From NCBI RefSeq assembly GCF_033441515.1, contig NZ_JAWQJT010000001.1, positions 2,728,001 to 2,792,000 on the forward strand: a stretch of 64,000 nt of DNA. Reading direction: 5' to 3'. Position numbers and translations under genes: made by a program. Below the pieces are notes generated by a model. The model did not search any database. It had not been told where the DNA came from and was given only the letters and a program-made list of their open reading frames with translations. Of the stretch, positions 19,110 through 26,873 are shown piece after piece; positions within the stretch are counted from its first letter, which is position 1; each line of letters starts with the position of its first letter. This stretch comes from Amycolatopsis solani (GTDB lineage: Bacteria > Actinomycetota > Actinomycetes > Mycobacteriales > Pseudonocardiaceae).

Positions 19110-20312
19110 ATGACGCAGGTCGCGGCTGATCCGCAGGAGTTCTTCGCGCTGTTCGCGCCCGAGCGGCGGCCGGATCCGTACCCGCACTACCGGCGGTGGC
19201 GTGAGCGACGGCCGGTCGCGGAGCTGGCGGCGGGGATGTTCGCGGTCAGCGGTCTCGCCGAAGCCACGCAGGTGCTGCGCGACCCGGCTTTCGGGCACCC
19301 GGAACCCGAGTACCTGGATCCGGCGGACCGCCGCCCGGACCAGCCGGTCGACGAGTCAGGACGCGTGGTCCGGGCGTTCCTCTCGCTGAACCCGCCCGAC
19401 CACACGCGGCTGCGGCGGCTGGTCGCGAAGGCGTTCACGCCCCGGATGGTGGCTCAGCTGACGCCGCGGATCGAGGCGCTCACGGCGGAGTCGCTCGAGC
19501 GCGCCCGCGGCGAGTTCGACCTGATGACGTCGCTCGCGAAGCCGTTGCCGGTCGAGGTGATCGCCGAGCTGCTGGGTGTCCCACTGGACGACCGCGAGCA
19601 GTTCGCGGCGTGGTCGCACGCGATGGCCAGGGCCCTGGACCCGGCGTTCCTGCAACGCCCGGAGACGGTCGAACCGGCGGTCCGGGCGCGGCAGTCGTTC
19701 GTCGGCTACTTCCGCGAGCTGGCGGCTCGGCGCCGGCGCGAACCGGGGGAGGACCTGCTGTCCGCGCTGGTCGCGGTCTCCGACGCGGGGGACGTGCTCA
19801 CCGAGGGCGAACTCCTGGTGACGCTCACGCTGTTGCTGATCGCCGGCCACGAGACCACGACGAACCTGATCGGCAACGGCGTGCTGGCGCTCTTGCACCA
19901 TCCGCACGGCCTCCGCGCGGCGGCGGACGCGCCGGACCGCGTGGTGGAGGAGGTGCTGCGCTACGACTCGCCGGTCCAGCTGACCGCGCGCACGGCCCTG
20001 CGCGACACGGCGCTCGGCGCGGTGCCGGTCCCGGCGGGCAGCCAGGTGGTCGTCGTGCTCGGCGCGGCCAACCGCGACCCGGCGGCGAGCCCGGACCCGG
20101 ACGAGTTCGACCCGGCCCGGCCCGCCGCCCGGCACCTGGCGTTCGGCCAGGGGATCCACTTCTGCCTGGGCGCGCCGCTGGCGCGGCTGGAGGGCCGCAT
20201 CGTGTTCCGCGAGCTGGCCCGGCGGCTCCCGGACCTGCGACTGGCCGGAAGTCCGGAGTGGAACCCGACAACCACCCTGCGCGGCCTGGCCACGCTCCCG
20301 GTCGCACGCTGA
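19110..20312 (+). CDS. Cytochrome P450
   Basis: A 400-residue soluble P450 monooxygenase of the bacterial CYP107-like kind, taking electrons from a ferredoxin and ferredoxin reductase. The I-helix shows AGHETT, the K-helix EVLRYDSP (ExxR), and the heme loop [17 protein letters not shown] with the ligand Cys at about 352. GGGGGG precedes ATG 19110. No ferredoxin or reductase is encoded next to it, so the redox partners are elsewhere. It stands alone after the secA terminator; its substrate cannot be deduced and no biosynthetic cluster surrounds it. Confidence 0.93.
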   Translation: MTQVAADPQEFFALFAPERRPDPYPHYRRWRERRPVAELAAGMFAVSGLAEATQVLRDPAFGHPEPEYLDPADRRPDQPVDESGRVVRAFLSLNPPDHTRLRRLVAKAFTPRMVAQLTPRIEALTAESLERARGEFDLMTSLAKPLPVEVIAELLGVPLDDREQFAAWSHAMARALDPAFLQRPETVEPAVRARQSFVGYFRELAARRRREPGEDLLSALVAVSDAGDVLTEGELLVTLTLLLIAGHETTTNLIGNGVLALLHHPHGLRAAADAPDRVVEEVLRYDSPVQLTARTALRDTALGAVPVPAGSQVVVVLGAANRDPAASPDPDEFDPARPAARHLAFGQGIHFCLGAPLARLEGRIVFRELARRLPDLRLAGSPEWNPTTTLRGLATLPVAR

Positions 20313-20324
20313 GCCCACCCCGGC

Positions 20325-20368
20325 TCGTGAGTGATAAGTCGGGTTCTAACCCGACTTATCACTCACGA
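20325..20368. repeat. 21-bp perfect palindrome, family member 1
   Basis: A perfect inverted repeat with only CT at its centre; the arms start TCGTGAGTGATAAGTCGG. It fills the gap between the convergent P450 and DUF6459 genes. A close relative lies at 35651-35698. It probably acts as a bidirectional terminator and belongs to a dispersed family. Confidence 0.9.
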
Positions 20369-20372
20369 CCTC

Positions 20373-20831
20373 CTACGCCGCTCGTCGCAGTGGCCGGCCC
20401 GGGCGCTGCGGCTTCAGGAGGGCGAAGCGCACGCATCGCCACCCCGTCGGCGTGCGTGTGAACCGGGCCGCCAGTGCGAACGACCGGCCGTCCGCCTCGA
20501 CCCGCGCGCACGCCTCGATCACGTCCGGGGCCGGGGTGCACGTGTGGATCGTCCGCGTCCGGTGCCGGGGCCGGGTCCGGCTGGGACCGCTGAAACCCGC
20601 GTACACCTCCGGTGCCACCAGCGCGCGGACCTGCGCCGCCGGGCGACGGCCGTCGTAGGCCTCCAGCAGCATGCTCAGCACGCGGCCCACCTCGTCCGCT
20701 TCGAGCTGCCGGGGCGCCGGGCACCGGACCCCGCCGCGACGGTGCTCCAGCGGCGTCACCGACGGCGGCGAGTCCGCCCTCCCGGCCGCCTCGCAGTGGA
20801 TGAGTGTGCGCAGGCGGTGTTCCTCGATCAT
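20373..20831 (-). CDS. Rv3235-family (DUF6459) protein
   Basis: A 152-residue cytoplasmic protein of unknown function. The conserved C-terminal half reads VGRVLSMLLEAYDGRRPAAQ, APEVYAGF, then RTIHTCTPAPDVIEACARVE and GWRCVRFALLKP, which is the pattern of the Rv3235 family near secA in mycobacteria. ATG 20831 has AGGAGG upstream; ATG 20855 also has GGAGG and would add 8 residues. It is convergent with the P450 gene across a palindrome and divergent from the HAD gene. Confidence 0.75.
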   Translation of the reverse strand: MIEEHRLRTLIHCEAAGRADSPPSVTPLEHRRGGVRCPAPRQLEADEVGRVLSMLLEAYDGRRPAAQVRALVAPEVYAGFSGPSRTRPRHRTRTIHTCTPAPDVIEACARVEADGRSFALAARFTRTPTGWRCVRFALLKPQRPGRPLRRAA

Positions 20832-20956
20832 TTCGTCCCCTCCTGGACTCGGCATTTCCCCACCTCCGCCGCTTAGAGGCGGGAACGGGCCGGAAAGGCG
20901 ACGGGAATCGCACAATCCGGGCGAGATCCGCCGAAGCGAAGCAATCCCCGGCAGTG

Positions 20957-20968
20957 TTGCGCTATGCG
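20957..20968 (+). promoter_or_regulatory. Possible second IclR-type site
   Basis: TTGCGCTATGCG is identical over 12 bases to the reverse strand of the pseudo-palindrome at the iclR start codon (8871-8885). It lies about 35 bases upstream of the HAD gene. Confidence 0.4.
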
Positions 20969-21003
20969 AGACAGCGCCTGGCCGCCCGGCTATGGTGTGC
21001 CGG

Positions 21004-21393
21004 GTGCTGAAAGGGCTATTGGTCGATTTCGCCGGAGTTCTCACCGACCCCGACGCCGGCCGGTTCTACGACTACCTGGCGGCCGCGCGCGAGCGAGGCG
21101 TCCGCACCGCGCTCCTGTCGAACGCCCCCGGGGCGTCGGCCGAGGTCAAGAACACGATGTTCGACTATTTCGACGCACTGGTGTTTTCCGGCGAGGTCGG
21201 CGTGGCCAAGCCGGACCCGGCGGTCTACCTGATCGCGGCGGACCGGCTCGGGCTGCCCGCCGTGCGCTGCGCGTTCGTCGACGACTCCGCGACGAACATC
21301 CGCGGCGCCGTCCAGGCGGGCATGGTCGGCGTGCACCACCGGTCGGTCGAAGAGACACTCACCGAACTGAACGTGTTGTTCCCGGACGGCTGA
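21004..21393 (+). CDS. Small HAD-superfamily hydrolase without a cap domain
   Basis: A 129-residue haloacid-dehalogenase-fold protein. The motifs are motif I LLVDFAGVLTD (the second Asp of the usual DxD is replaced by Ala, so classic phosphatase chemistry is doubtful), motif II LLSNAP, motif III Lys in VAKPDPAVYLIAA, and motif IV FVDDSATNIRGA. The helical cap between motifs I and II that most relatives have is missing; the gap is only about 20 residues. Start GTG 21004 fits the family opening; ATG 20992 is an alternative. The substrate is unknown. Confidence 0.8.
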   Translation: MLKGLLVDFAGVLTDPDAGRFYDYLAAARERGVRTALLSNAPGASAEVKNTMFDYFDALVFSGEVGVAKPDPAVYLIAADRLGLPAVRCAFVDDSATNIRGAVQAGMVGVHHRSVEETLTELNVLFPDG

Positions 21394-21397
21394 GTAG

Positions 21398-22159
21398 TCA
21401 GCGGGCGCGGCGCACCAATTCGAATGACAAGACCGCCGCGGCGGCCGAGACGTTCAGCGACTCGACGTCACCGGGCATGGGAATCGACACCCATTCCGTG
21501 ACGAGTTCGCCGACTTCCCCGCCGACGCCGGCCGTCTCGCCACCGAGGACGAACGCCGCGCGCTGCGGCAGGTCGACGTCGAACACCGTGGTGCGCGCCG
21601 AAGCGCTCAGCGCGTAAAGCGAGTAGCCCGCTTCGGTGAGCAGCTCCGCCGCTTCGCGCGCCGAGCCGCAGCGCAGCACCGGGGCGCGGAACGCGACCCC
21701 GGCCGAAGCCTTGACCACCAGCGGGTCCAGCGCCGCGACGCCGCGGCGCGGCACGATCACGCCCTCGAGCCCGGCGGCGGTCGCGGTCCGCAGGATCATG
21801 CCGACGTTCGCGGGCGTGGTGATGCCGTCCAGCAGCAGCACCCGCGACGGCGGCCGCCGGTCCTCCAGCGCCGCGGAAAGCGCGCGCATCCGCGGCGCGA
21901 CGACGTCGGCGAGCACGCCTTGGTCCTGCTTGCCGTTGCCGGCGAGCACCTTGACCCGGTGCGCGCTGGCGCGCTGCACGGCGACGCCGGCCTCCTTGGC
22001 CGCGCGCTGGATCTCGGCCGCGCCGGGGCCGCGGGCGGTGTCGGCGAGGATCACCTTGTCCACGCGCAGGCCGTCGTCCGCCAGCGCCTCGAGCACCGGC
22101 TTGCGGCCGTAGACGGTCAGAAAGCGGTCTTTCGGCGAGATCGTCGACTCATCACCCAC
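21398..22159 (-). CDS. TrmH/SpoU-family rRNA 2'-O-methyltransferase
   Basis: SAM-dependent RNA ribose methyltransferase with a trefoil knot. An N-terminal RNA-binding domain is seen in VYGRKPVLEALADDG. The knot domain shows LLLDGITTPANVGMILRTA (motif 1), FVLGGETAGV (motif 2) and IPMPGDVESLNVSAAAAVL (motif 3). The target nucleotide in 23S rRNA or tRNA cannot be told. I set the start at GTG 22159; ATG 22195 would overlap the start of the divergent acyltransferase gene. It ends 5 bases from the HAD gene's stop. Confidence 0.88.
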   Translation of the reverse strand: MGDESTISPKDRFLTVYGRKPVLEALADDGLRVDKVILADTARGPGAAEIQRAAKEAGVAVQRASAHRVKVLAGNGKQDQGVLADVVAPRMRALSAALEDRRPPSRVLLLDGITTPANVGMILRTATAAGLEGVIVPRRGVAALDPLVVKASAGVAFRAPVLRCGSAREAAELLTEAGYSLYALSASARTTVFDVDLPQRAAFVLGGETAGVGGEVGELVTEWVSIPMPGDVESLNVSAAAAVLSFELVRRAR

Positions 22160-22193
22160 ACCCGGCAGTCTCGCACTGTGTAAGGATCGGCTC

Positions 22194-23600
22194 ATGCCCG
22201 ACCGCCTTTCCGCGCTGGACGCCTCGTTCCTGTACGTCGAGGACCACGCGACACCGATGCACGTCGGCGGGGTGGCGATCTTCGAGCGGCCGCGGTCCGG
22301 GTTCAGCTACGCGCAGCTGCTGGACCTCGTCGGCGCGCGGCTGGCCTACCTGCCGCGGTACCGGCAGCGCGTGCTGGAGGTGCCGGGCCACCTGGCGCGG
22401 CCGGTCTGGGTGGACGACGTCGACTTCGACCTGAACTACCACGTCCGGCGCTCGGCGCTGCCCCAGCCGGGCAGCGACGAGCAGCTGTTCGACCTGGTCG
22501 CGCGGCTGATGTCGCGGCGGCTGGCGCCGGAGCGGCCGCTCTGGGAGGCGTACTTCATCGAGGGGCTGGCCGGCGACCGCGTCGCGCTGGTGACGAAGAC
22601 CCACCAGTCCGTTGTGGACGGTGTCGGCACGATCGAGCTCGGTCAGCTCATCCTCGACCCGACGCCGGCCGAGCCGGAACCGTTCGAGGACATCTGGACC
22701 CCGCGGCGCGAGCCGAGCCGCACGCAGCTGGTGCTGGACGCGGTCAGCGAGGGCGTCCAGCGCCCGGGCGAGGTCGTGGAGAACGTCCGCTCGGCGGCGA
22801 ACGACGCGTTCGCGGCGGCGGGCAAGTTCGCCGAGACGGTCGGCGGCGTGGCGTCGACGCTGCGCACGCTGGTGCGGCCGGCGCCGACCGGCCCGCTGAA
22901 CGTCCGCGTGTCCGGCGGCCGCGTGTTCTCCGTGGTCCGGACGCGGCTGGAGGACTTCCGCAAGATCCGCGCGGCGCACGGCGGCACGGTCAACGACGTC
23001 GTCCTCGCGGCCATCACCGGCGCGCTGCGCGAATGGCTGCTTTCGCGCGAGGAACCGCTGACCCCGCACACGACGATCCGCGCGCTGGTGCCGCTGGCGG
23101 TCCGCGACGAGGAGACGGCCGAGTTCTCGACACCGGCGCTGCTCGGCAACCAGGTGGCCGCGTACCTGGTGGACCTGCCGGTCGGCGAGCCGAACCCGGT
23201 GCTGCGCCTGCAGCACATCGGCCACGCGATGGCCGAGCACCTGGACTCGGGCCGCTCGGTGGCGGCGCGCGGGCTGCTCAAGGTCGGCGGCTTCGCCCCG
23301 GCTACCCTCCACTCCCTGGGGGCGCGCGCGGCGGGGTCGCTGTCGGGGCGCATCTTCAACGTCATGGTGACCAACTCGCCGGGCCCGCAGGTGCCGATGT
23401 ACGCGGGAGAGGCCAGACTGGTCGAGATGTTCCCGGTGATGCCGCTGATGCGCACCCAGGCGCTGGCGATCGGGGTGACGTCCTACCACGGCGGCGTCTA
23501 CTTCGGACTGAACGGCGACCGCAAGGCCGCGTTCGACGTCGACCTGCTGGCCGGGATGATCGAAGAATCCTTGGAAGAGCTGAAGGGTGCGCACTGGTGA
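22194..23600 (+). CDS. Wax ester synthase / diacylglycerol acyltransferase (WS/DGAT)
   Basis: Makes triacylglycerol or wax ester storage lipids from acyl-CoA. The 468-residue product starts MPDRLSALDASFLYVEDHATPMHVGG, the family opening, and ends with the DUF1298 domain. The active-site motif HHxxxDG appears here as THQSVVDG: the second His and the DG are kept, the first His is Thr. It is preceded by AAGGAT. M. tuberculosis has the split pair Rv3233c/Rv3234c (tgs3) at this place; here the enzyme is one full-length chain. It overlaps the next gene by 4 bases (GTGA). Confidence 0.9.
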   Translation: MPDRLSALDASFLYVEDHATPMHVGGVAIFERPRSGFSYAQLLDLVGARLAYLPRYRQRVLEVPGHLARPVWVDDVDFDLNYHVRRSALPQPGSDEQLFDLVARLMSRRLAPERPLWEAYFIEGLAGDRVALVTKTHQSVVDGVGTIELGQLILDPTPAEPEPFEDIWTPRREPSRTQLVLDAVSEGVQRPGEVVENVRSAANDAFAAAGKFAETVGGVASTLRTLVRPAPTGPLNVRVSGGRVFSVVRTRLEDFRKIRAAHGGTVNDVVLAAITGALREWLLSREEPLTPHTTIRALVPLAVRDEETAEFSTPALLGNQVAAYLVDLPVGEPNPVLRLQHIGHAMAEHLDSGRSVAARGLLKVGGFAPATLHSLGARAAGSLSGRIFNVMVTNSPGPQVPMYAGEARLVEMFPVMPLMRTQALAIGVTSYHGGVYFGLNGDRKAAFDVDLLAGMIEESLEELKGAHW

Positions 23601-24088
23601 GGGTCTATCTGCCTGCGACCATCGCGATGCTTCGCGACCTCGAGTCCTCGGGGGAGTTCCGCGCCCGCAGCGGAACGGCGTTCGCGCTGACGCCGGCGTT
23701 GCGCGAGGCGTACGTGAGCGGGTCCGACGAGGAGCTGGAGTACGCGGCCCTGCTGGACGCGGCCCGCGCCTCGCTGCGCCTGATCGCCGCGGAGGAGAAG
23801 GGTGAACCGCGCCGGGTGGTGATTTCGGCGGACGTCGAGGGCGTGACCCTGCGGCCCGACCTGGACGCCCCGGTCGTCCGCATCGGCGGCCCGATCCCGC
23901 TGAAGGCGGTGGCGGCGATCCACGTGGACGCACCCGAAGCGGCCGAAGCGGTGACGGCCGCCGCGGCGGTGATCGACGCGGCGGACCTGGGCGACCCGGA
24001 CGCGGAGTTCACTTTGGGCGATGCCGAGGACCACGAGCTGGCTTGGTACGCGCCGCAGGAACTGCCGTTCTTGCTGGAGCTGCTCTGA
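23597..24088 (+). CDS. DUF6912-family protein
   Basis: A 163-residue cytoplasmic protein starting VRVYLPATIAMLRDLESSGE, followed by RSGTAFALTPALREAYVSG and YAALLDAARASLRLIAAEE. This pattern corresponds to DUF6912 (Rv3231c-like), whose function is unknown. Its GTG overlaps the stop of the acyltransferase gene, so the two are translationally coupled and may share a task in lipid metabolism (inference). The stop codon lies in the left arm of a 15-bp palindrome. Confidence 0.75.
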   Translation: MRVYLPATIAMLRDLESSGEFRARSGTAFALTPALREAYVSGSDEELEYAALLDAARASLRLIAAEEKGEPRRVVISADVEGVTLRPDLDAPVVRIGGPIPLKAVAAIHVDAPEAAEAVTAAAAVIDAADLGDPDAEFTLGDAEDHELAWYAPQELPFLLELL

Positions 24089-24121
24089 GTTGTCCACAGG
24101 TGGGTTCACCTGTGGACAACT
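24088..24121. terminator. 15-bp palindrome with two inverted DnaA-box-like 9-mers
   Basis: AGTTGTCCACAGGTG, GGTT, and the exact complement. Each arm contains TTGTCCACA, the actinobacterial DnaA-box consensus. It lies between convergent genes and most likely works as a bidirectional terminator. Confidence 0.7.
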
Positions 24122-24145
24122 GAGCTCTGGTAAGGGCGCCGCCGC

Positions 24146-25015
24146 TCAGTCGTCGGTGAACCAGTCCGGGCCCGGCACCGGGCGTTCGCACTTCCACCCC
24201 GTCGCCGCCATCAGCTTCTTCGAATCGACCCGCTGCGAGCGCCCCATCGGCTCCGCCAGCGGGATCCGCGACACGAGCCACTTCGGCAGCGCCCGTGCCC
24301 GCCGCACCCCCGCCGCCGCGGCCATCGCCGCGCCCAGCTCGCCCTTCACCACCGCCGGCGCGCCCACGTTGTAAACCCCCGGAGGCGCGTCCAACGCCGC
24401 CACCACCGCCCCGGCCGCGTCAGTGGGATGGATCGCCGTCGTCCAATCCGTGCGCGATCCCATGATCAACGGCGCGCCCCGGCGTGCCGCGGCCAGCAGT
24501 GCCGCCGTCATCGGATCCGGGCCCAGCAGGGTGCCGATCCGCAGCCGCACCACCGTCCGGTCGGTCAACGCCGCCACATTCGAATGCGCCACCACCGAAG
24601 ACGCCGTCACCCCGCGCGGCCGCAGGGGCGCGTCCTCCGTCAGCAGCGCCGCACCGCCGTCGGCGTACACGAACGAGATGCCCTCCTGGACCACGATCCG
24701 CACCTCCTCGACCCGCCGGACCGCCGCCGCCAGGGCCGCGCTCCCCGAAACCCGGACCCGGTCGTTCGGGGCCCACGCCTTCTTGCTGGTCACCTTCCGG
24801 GGGATCCGCGTCGCCAGGTTGATCACCGCGTCGTGGCCGCGCAGGGCCGTCACCAGCGCATCGGCCGAAAACAAATCACCCGCGACGGCCGTCACGCCGG
24901 CCGGAACACGGGAAGCCGAGCGGGTCAACGCGCTCACCTCGTGCCCCAGGGCGAGCAGCCGCGTCACCGCCGGCCTGCCCAGTACGCCCGTCGCCCCGAT
25001 CACCAGCACCCGCAT
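24146..25015 (-). CDS. NAD(P)-dependent epimerase/reductase (SDR family)
   Basis: A 289-residue Rossmann protein. The cofactor site is MRVLVIGATGVLGRPAVTRL, an atypical/extended SDR glycine motif, followed by DAVINLATRIPRK. The catalytic Tyr-Lys pair of classical SDRs is not in its usual form; QEGISFVYADGG holds a Tyr but without the YxxxK spacing, so it may be an NmrA- or epimerase-like protein with a changed mechanism. AAGGAG precedes ATG 25015. It may follow the lipoprotein gene upstream on the same strand with a 51-base gap. Substrate unknown. Confidence 0.82.
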   Translation of the reverse strand: MRVLVIGATGVLGRPAVTRLLALGHEVSALTRSASRVPAGVTAVAGDLFSADALVTALRGHDAVINLATRIPRKVTSKKAWAPNDRVRVSGSAALAAAVRRVEEVRIVVQEGISFVYADGGAALLTEDAPLRPRGVTASSVVAHSNVAALTDRTVVRLRIGTLLGPDPMTAALLAAARRGAPLIMGSRTDWTTAIHPTDAAGAVVAALDAPPGVYNVGAPAVVKGELGAAMAAAAGVRRARALPKWLVSRIPLAEPMGRSQRVDSKKLMAATGWKCERPVPGPDWFTDD

Positions 25016-25066
25016 GTCCTTCTCCCTTCGTCGGAGAAGCGGACGAGACGGCGGCCGGGAACGTGA

Positions 25067-25813
25067 CTACCCGACCTCGCCCGGGGGCGGCGGCTGGACG
25101 TCGACCGGGGTGCCCCAGTCCGAATAGCGCGTCGTGATCCGCGCGTCGGAGCCCTGCAGGATCGGCGTCAGGTCCAGCACGATCTGCACCGGCCGGTGCG
25201 CGTCGTCGAGCCACAGCTCCACCGGGAACTTGCCGAGCCGCCCCGCGGACTCCGGGGGCAGGCCCGCGGGCAGGTCCGGGCCCAGGCGGGCCAGGTCCAG
25301 GTCGACGCGGTAGTGCTCCGCCGCGACGCCGTCCAGCTGCGTGCGCTCGGACGACACGATCGTGCCCGCCGTCCGGATTTCCCCCAGCGTGTGCGCCGGG
25401 TCGTTCTGCGCCGCCAGCTGCGTCAGGCTGCCGCCGAGGACCTGGGAGAACGGGTCGCTGCCGTCCGCGGCGACCAGCACCCACGGCTTCCCCGCGCCGA
25501 CCTCGTCGCGCGAGCCCTCCGGCACCTTCGCGTACAGCTTGCCGGCCAGCAGCCGCAGCTCCATCGGCTCGCCGATGAAGTCGGTCGTCATCACCTGGGA
25601 CATCCCGCCGGCGCCGAAGCGCGCCTGGCCCTGGCCCTTGGACCGGACTGAGCCGACGGCGACGTCCGTGGCGAACTTCGCCGAGCCGCCGGTCGTGGTG
25701 GCCGTCGTCGCGGCGTCGGCCAGCGCCCGCGCGTCCGTGAACGCGGGTGGGGACGACGGGGTCGAGCACCCGGTGAGCAGGACGAACAGCAGCACGACGG
25801 CGGCTTTGCGCAT
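25067..25813 (-). CDS. Lipoprotein, LppX/LprG-like, paralogue 1
   Basis: A 248-residue lipoprotein: signal AAVVLLFVLLTGC with lipidated Cys16. The mature part (GGSAKFATDVAVGSV, KPWVLVAADGSDPFSQVLGG, VELWLDDAHRPVQI, ITTRYSDWGTPVDV) matches its neighbour upstream closely in order and spacing, so the two arose by tandem duplication. The fold is likely the half-beta-barrel seen in LppX/LprG/LolA-type lipid carriers (inference). A hairpin terminator separates it from the paralogue, so it probably has its own promoter. It is exposed on the outer face of the cytoplasmic membrane. Confidence 0.8.
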   Translation of the reverse strand: MRKAAVVLLFVLLTGCSTPSSPPAFTDARALADAATTATTTGGSAKFATDVAVGSVRSKGQGQARFGAGGMSQVMTTDFIGEPMELRLLAGKLYAKVPEGSRDEVGAGKPWVLVAADGSDPFSQVLGGSLTQLAAQNDPAHTLGEIRTAGTIVSSERTQLDGVAAEHYRVDLDLARLGPDLPAGLPPESAGRLGKFPVELWLDDAHRPVQIVLDLTPILQGSDARITTRYSDWGTPVDVQPPPPGEVG

Positions 25814-25831
25814 GGCGCCAACAAAAACACA

Positions 25832-25863
25832 GCGGCTCCCCCGAACCCGTTCGGGGGAGCCGC
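25832..25863 (-). terminator. Hairpin terminator between the paralogous lipoprotein genes
   Basis: 15-bp perfect stem (GCGGCTCCCCCGAAC) with a 2-base centre, 20 bases downstream of the second lipoprotein gene as transcribed. Confidence 0.85.
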
Positions 25864-25883
25864 CGCTACTCAGAGTTTTCCGG

Positions 25884-26771
25884 TCAGCGACCGGCCTTCT
25901 TCATCAGCTCGCCGAGGTCGACGACCTGCTCGGCCGGCGGGGCCGCCACGTCGACCTGGGTGCCCCAGTCGCTGTACTTCATCGTGAACTTCGCGTCGCC
26001 GGCCGGCGCGCCCATGGCCTGCATCATCGCGCCCTGGTCCATGGTGACCTGCACCGGCAGGTTGTCCTTGTCCAGCCACAGCTCGGCCGGGATCTTGAGG
26101 TCCTTGCCCTTGAGCTTCTCGTTGATCTGGTCGCGCGCGGCGGCCGGGACCTGACCGGTGAACTGGTCGAGGGCCTTGGCCACGTCGAGCTCGACCTTGT
26201 AGTGGTTGACCTGCACGCCGTTCAGCTCGGTCTGGTCGGACGAGACGATCCGGCCTGCCTTGGAGACCTGCTCCAGGATCTTGCTCGGGTCGCTCTGCTC
26301 CGCCGACTGCGACAGCGCGCTGCCCATCGCCTGCGAGATCGGGTCGGTGCCGTCGGCCGAGATCTTGGCCCACGACTTGTCGGTGCCCATCTGCGCCTGC
26401 TGGTCGGCGGGCAGCTTGATGTACATGACCTGGTCGACCATGCGCATCTCGGTGGTCTGGCCGGCCGCGGTGCTGGTCATCGAGAACTTCGTGTTCGCAC
26501 CGTCGAAGGCCATCGCGCCGGTGGCGCTCATGGTCTGGCCCGCGGCGGAGCCCTCCATGGTGAACTTCGCCGACTTGGACTTCTCGGTGCCCTGCTTCGA
26601 CGCCGACGCCAGCTGGAACGCGTCGGTGAACGGCGAAGCGAGGCCGCTGCTGCCACCGGACTGCGACTGCGCGCCGGCCGGGGCAGCGGTGCCCGAGGTG
26701 GTGTTGCCGCTGCACGCCGTCAGCGTGAGCACCAGCGCGGCGCCCGCCGCAACCAGGGTGGTCTTGCGCAT
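25884..26771 (-). CDS. Lipoprotein, LppX/LprG-like, paralogue 2
   Basis: A 295-residue lipoprotein with signal LVAAGAALVLTLTAC (lipidated Cys20), a short Ser/Gly linker, and a carrier-like domain. Shared blocks with the neighbour are SAKFTMEGSAAGQT, KSWAKISADGTDPISQAMGS, AGRIVSSDQTELNGV, AELWLDKDNLPVQV and FTMKYSDWGTQVDV. It has about 45 more residues than its paralogue, mostly near the N-terminus and C-terminus. No partner transporter is adjacent. Its role is probably ligand or lipid handling at the membrane, by family analogy only. Confidence 0.8.
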   Translation of the reverse strand: MRKTTLVAAGAALVLTLTACSGNTTSGTAAPAGAQSQSGGSSGLASPFTDAFQLASASKQGTEKSKSAKFTMEGSAAGQTMSATGAMAFDGANTKFSMTSTAAGQTTEMRMVDQVMYIKLPADQQAQMGTDKSWAKISADGTDPISQAMGSALSQSAEQSDPSKILEQVSKAGRIVSSDQTELNGVQVNHYKVELDVAKALDQFTGQVPAAARDQINEKLKGKDLKIPAELWLDKDNLPVQVTMDQGAMMQAMGAPAGDAKFTMKYSDWGTQVDVAAPPAEQVVDLGELMKKAGR

Positions 26772-26873
26772 CTGATTCCCCTCAGAGTTCGGATCTTCCG
26801 CTGGGCATATCGCCCGAACGGGCGAATGGTTACCGATGTGACGGTGACGATCCGCGATCGGTTCCCGGTTGCC

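Noticed and set aside
19110..20312. Secondary-metabolite gene cluster around the P450
   Set aside because: Neighbours are conserved housekeeping and regulatory genes; no synthase, tailoring or resistance genes are linked.
24088..24121. Replication origin because of DnaA-box sequences
   Set aside because: Only two boxes, both in a terminator palindrome, and no dnaA, dnaN, gyrB or AT-rich unwinding region nearby.
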